Assembly (NCBI GenBank): GCA_038316335.1
Contig: JBBQAM010000044.1
Span: 1-32,839, forward strand
Source of the DNA: JALHST01 sp038316335
GTDB taxonomy: Bacteria; Bacteroidota; Bacteroidia; Flavobacteriales; Flavobacteriaceae
Direction of reading: 5' to 3'
DNA: 32,839 nt
The notes under the pieces are model-generated. The model saw nothing but the letters and a program-made list of their open reading frames with translations, was not told the origin of the DNA and ran no database searches. Below are positions 31,753 to 32,839 of the stretch, piece by piece. Position 1 is the stretch's first letter, and every line of letters begins with the position of its first letter. The translations under genes and the position numbers were made by a program.

Positions 31753-32839
31753 TTATTTACCAATGATTCTTAACGCAGTAAAATCTTTTGATATCTCGAT
31801 TGTATTATTTCCATTTAATTTTAGGTCCTTTAATGCGACCTCCTCGTTATCAACTTCAATGGTATTTATTTTGAAAGGTAGGCCATGTAACTTTATTTTC
31901 ATACTTCCGTAAGGCGTTTTATAAGAACCATCCTTGAACTGTTGTATTATCAATTCGTTTTCCTTTCCCGACAATTTCAACCTACGTAGACTATATTGTC
32001 CCTTTTTATAATCGTAGCCATCCTGGGCGTCCTCATAAACCAACGAATTCTCGATTCCCAGTTTGAAATAAATATCCAGTATCAATTCTTTTATGACCAA
32101 TTCACCAACATATTGTTGCACTGGGTATTTTGGAATTATCGAGCCCTCTTTTATGAACAACGGCATTTTGTCCATATCGGCTACCACCCAACGTTCTTTG
32201 CCTCCCTCGACCGATTCATCGGTCCAATAATTGTACCAATTGCCCCTTGGAATATACATTCTTCTGCCTTTGGCATTGGGCTCTTGAATGGGGCACACTA
32301 AAATTTGTTTCCCAAAAATGAATTCATCGGTCCTAAAGTGGGTCTGTGTATCTTCCTGATCGTAGTGCACCAAAGGTTGAAGCATGGGCGTACCGGCTAC
32401 GGTATAGCGCCAGAACATCGTATATAAATATGGCAGCAGTTGATAGCGCAATTCTATGAATTTACGTACGATATCGGTTACTTCCTTGTCGAATGACCAG
32501 GGTTCCTGGTCGCCATGGTCTCCACTCGAATGAACACGACAAAATGGATGGAACACGCCCAATTGGATCCAGCGCGCAAATAATTCGCCGTTGGGCTGTT
32601 CGGCAAAACCCCCAATATCGGATCCTACGAAAGAATATCCACTCATGCACATGCGCTGTGCCTGTACATTGGCGATCCAAAGATGCTCCCAAGTAGCGAC
32701 ATTATCCCCGGTCCAAGTGGTGGAGTAACGCTGGGTCCCCGCAAAGGCGGCCCTTGTAATTACAAAAGGCCTCTTGGGATATACATACTTTTTAACCCCT
32801 TCATAGGTGGCCCGAACCATCTGCATTCCGTACACATTA
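31753..32839 (-). CDS. Glycoside hydrolase family 31, C-terminal part (N-terminus beyond window)
   Basis: The frame is open to the right edge: the codon before the in-frame GTG at 32835 still reads family sequence (NVYGMQMVRATYEG), so the gene continues upstream and the GTG is not the start. The visible 361 or so residues carry the acid/base aspartate in YSTTWTGDNVATWEHL, the GSDIGGF block, FCRVHSSGD with the substrate-binding HSS, RYQLLPYLYTMFWRY, and a C-terminal beta-sandwich (DUF5110-type) from about WVVADMDKMPLFIKEGS on. The nucleophile (usually in a WxDMxE block) lies outside. Likely an alpha-glucosidase or alpha-xylosidase acting on alpha-glycans. No polysaccharide-utilisation SusC/D pair is visible. 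Confidence 0.93.
   Translation of the reverse strand, partial: NVYGMQMVRATYEGVKKYVYPKRPFVITRAAFAGTQRYSTTWTGDNVATWEHLWIANVQAQRMCMSGYSFVGSDIGGFAEQPNGELFARWIQLGVFHPFCRVHSSGDHGDQEPWSFDKEVTDIVRKFIELRYQLLPYLYTMFWRYTVAGTPMLQPLVHYDQEDTQTHFRTDEFIFGKQILVCPIQEPNAKGRRMYIPRGNWYNYWTDESVEGGKERWVVADMDKMPLFIKEGSIIPKYPVQQYVGELVIKELILDIYFKLGIENSLVYEDAQDGYDYKKGQYSLRRLKLSGKENELIIQQFKDGSYKTPYGSMKIKLHGLPFKINTIEVDNEEVALKDLKLNGNNTIEISKDFTALRIIGK

Overview
The window reads as chromosomal DNA from a marine-type Flavobacteriaceae member (Bacteroidota). Supporting signs are the Bacteroidota promoter -7 box TAnnTTTG upstream of many genes, families typical of that class (DUF3822, DUF4126, KdnB-like dehydrogenase, head-GIN/DUF2807 proteins, UMF1-type MFS transporter), a DnaX that begins with the usual flavobacterial N-terminus, and a moderately AT-rich sequence. 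No tRNA, 5S/16S/23S rRNA, CRISPR array, insertion sequence or prophage gene was recognised. Most of the window is core chromosome; the accessory flavour is at the two ends.

Layout. 1-972 (minus, cut by the window edge): secreted protein with a DNRLRE domain followed by 240-bp InlB/Listeria-Bacteroides repeats. 973-1686: gene-free. 1687-5467 (minus): envelope operon DUF4126 - kdsB - HAD phosphatase - KdnB-like Kdo oxidase - PlsC-like acyltransferase. 5563-7002 (minus): RecD/Pif1-like helicase. 7258-9264 (plus): a pseudopilin-like membrane protein, a DUF3822 (actin-fold, PilM-like) protein and rsmD, overlapping in sequence. 9453-9802 (minus): RNase P RNA. 9923-11746 (plus): dnaX with a TTG start and an A10 run at the end of the clamp-loader core. 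11754-12770: divergent TMEM220-family gene and miaE sharing back-to-back promoters. 12887-16340 (minus): polyphosphate operon sixA - ppk1 - ppx. 16511-17158 (minus): pdxH. 17250-20158 (minus): pyrR - pyrB - STAS protein - small DUF3291-like ORF - rnz. 20289-22127 (minus): rpsA. 22385-22765 (plus): BON/LysM protein. 22807-26115 (minus): cmk and lon. 26432-29461 (plus): ECF sigma factor, anti-sigma-like membrane protein and two exported repeat proteins. 29488-32839 (minus): UMF1 MFS transporter, M48 lipoprotein protease and the C-terminal part of a GH31 glycosidase.

Functional themes: outer-membrane lipid and Kdo chemistry, translation/RNA maintenance (rpsA, rnpB, rnz, rsmD, miaE), replication/repair (dnaX, helicase), stress physiology (polyphosphate, Lon, ECF sigma) and pyrimidine synthesis. 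The observations I consider most worth testing are (i) the A10 run in dnaX, positioned so that slippage in either direction stops within a few codons and would yield a gamma-like short clamp-loader subunit; (ii) the coupled pseudopilin-like/PilM-like gene pair in a lineage without classical type IV pili; (iii) the KdnB-KdsB module without a visible KdnA aminotransferase; (iv) the apparent frameshift in the small ORF ahead of rnz; and (v) the back-to-back divergent promoter between the TMEM220 gene and miaE.
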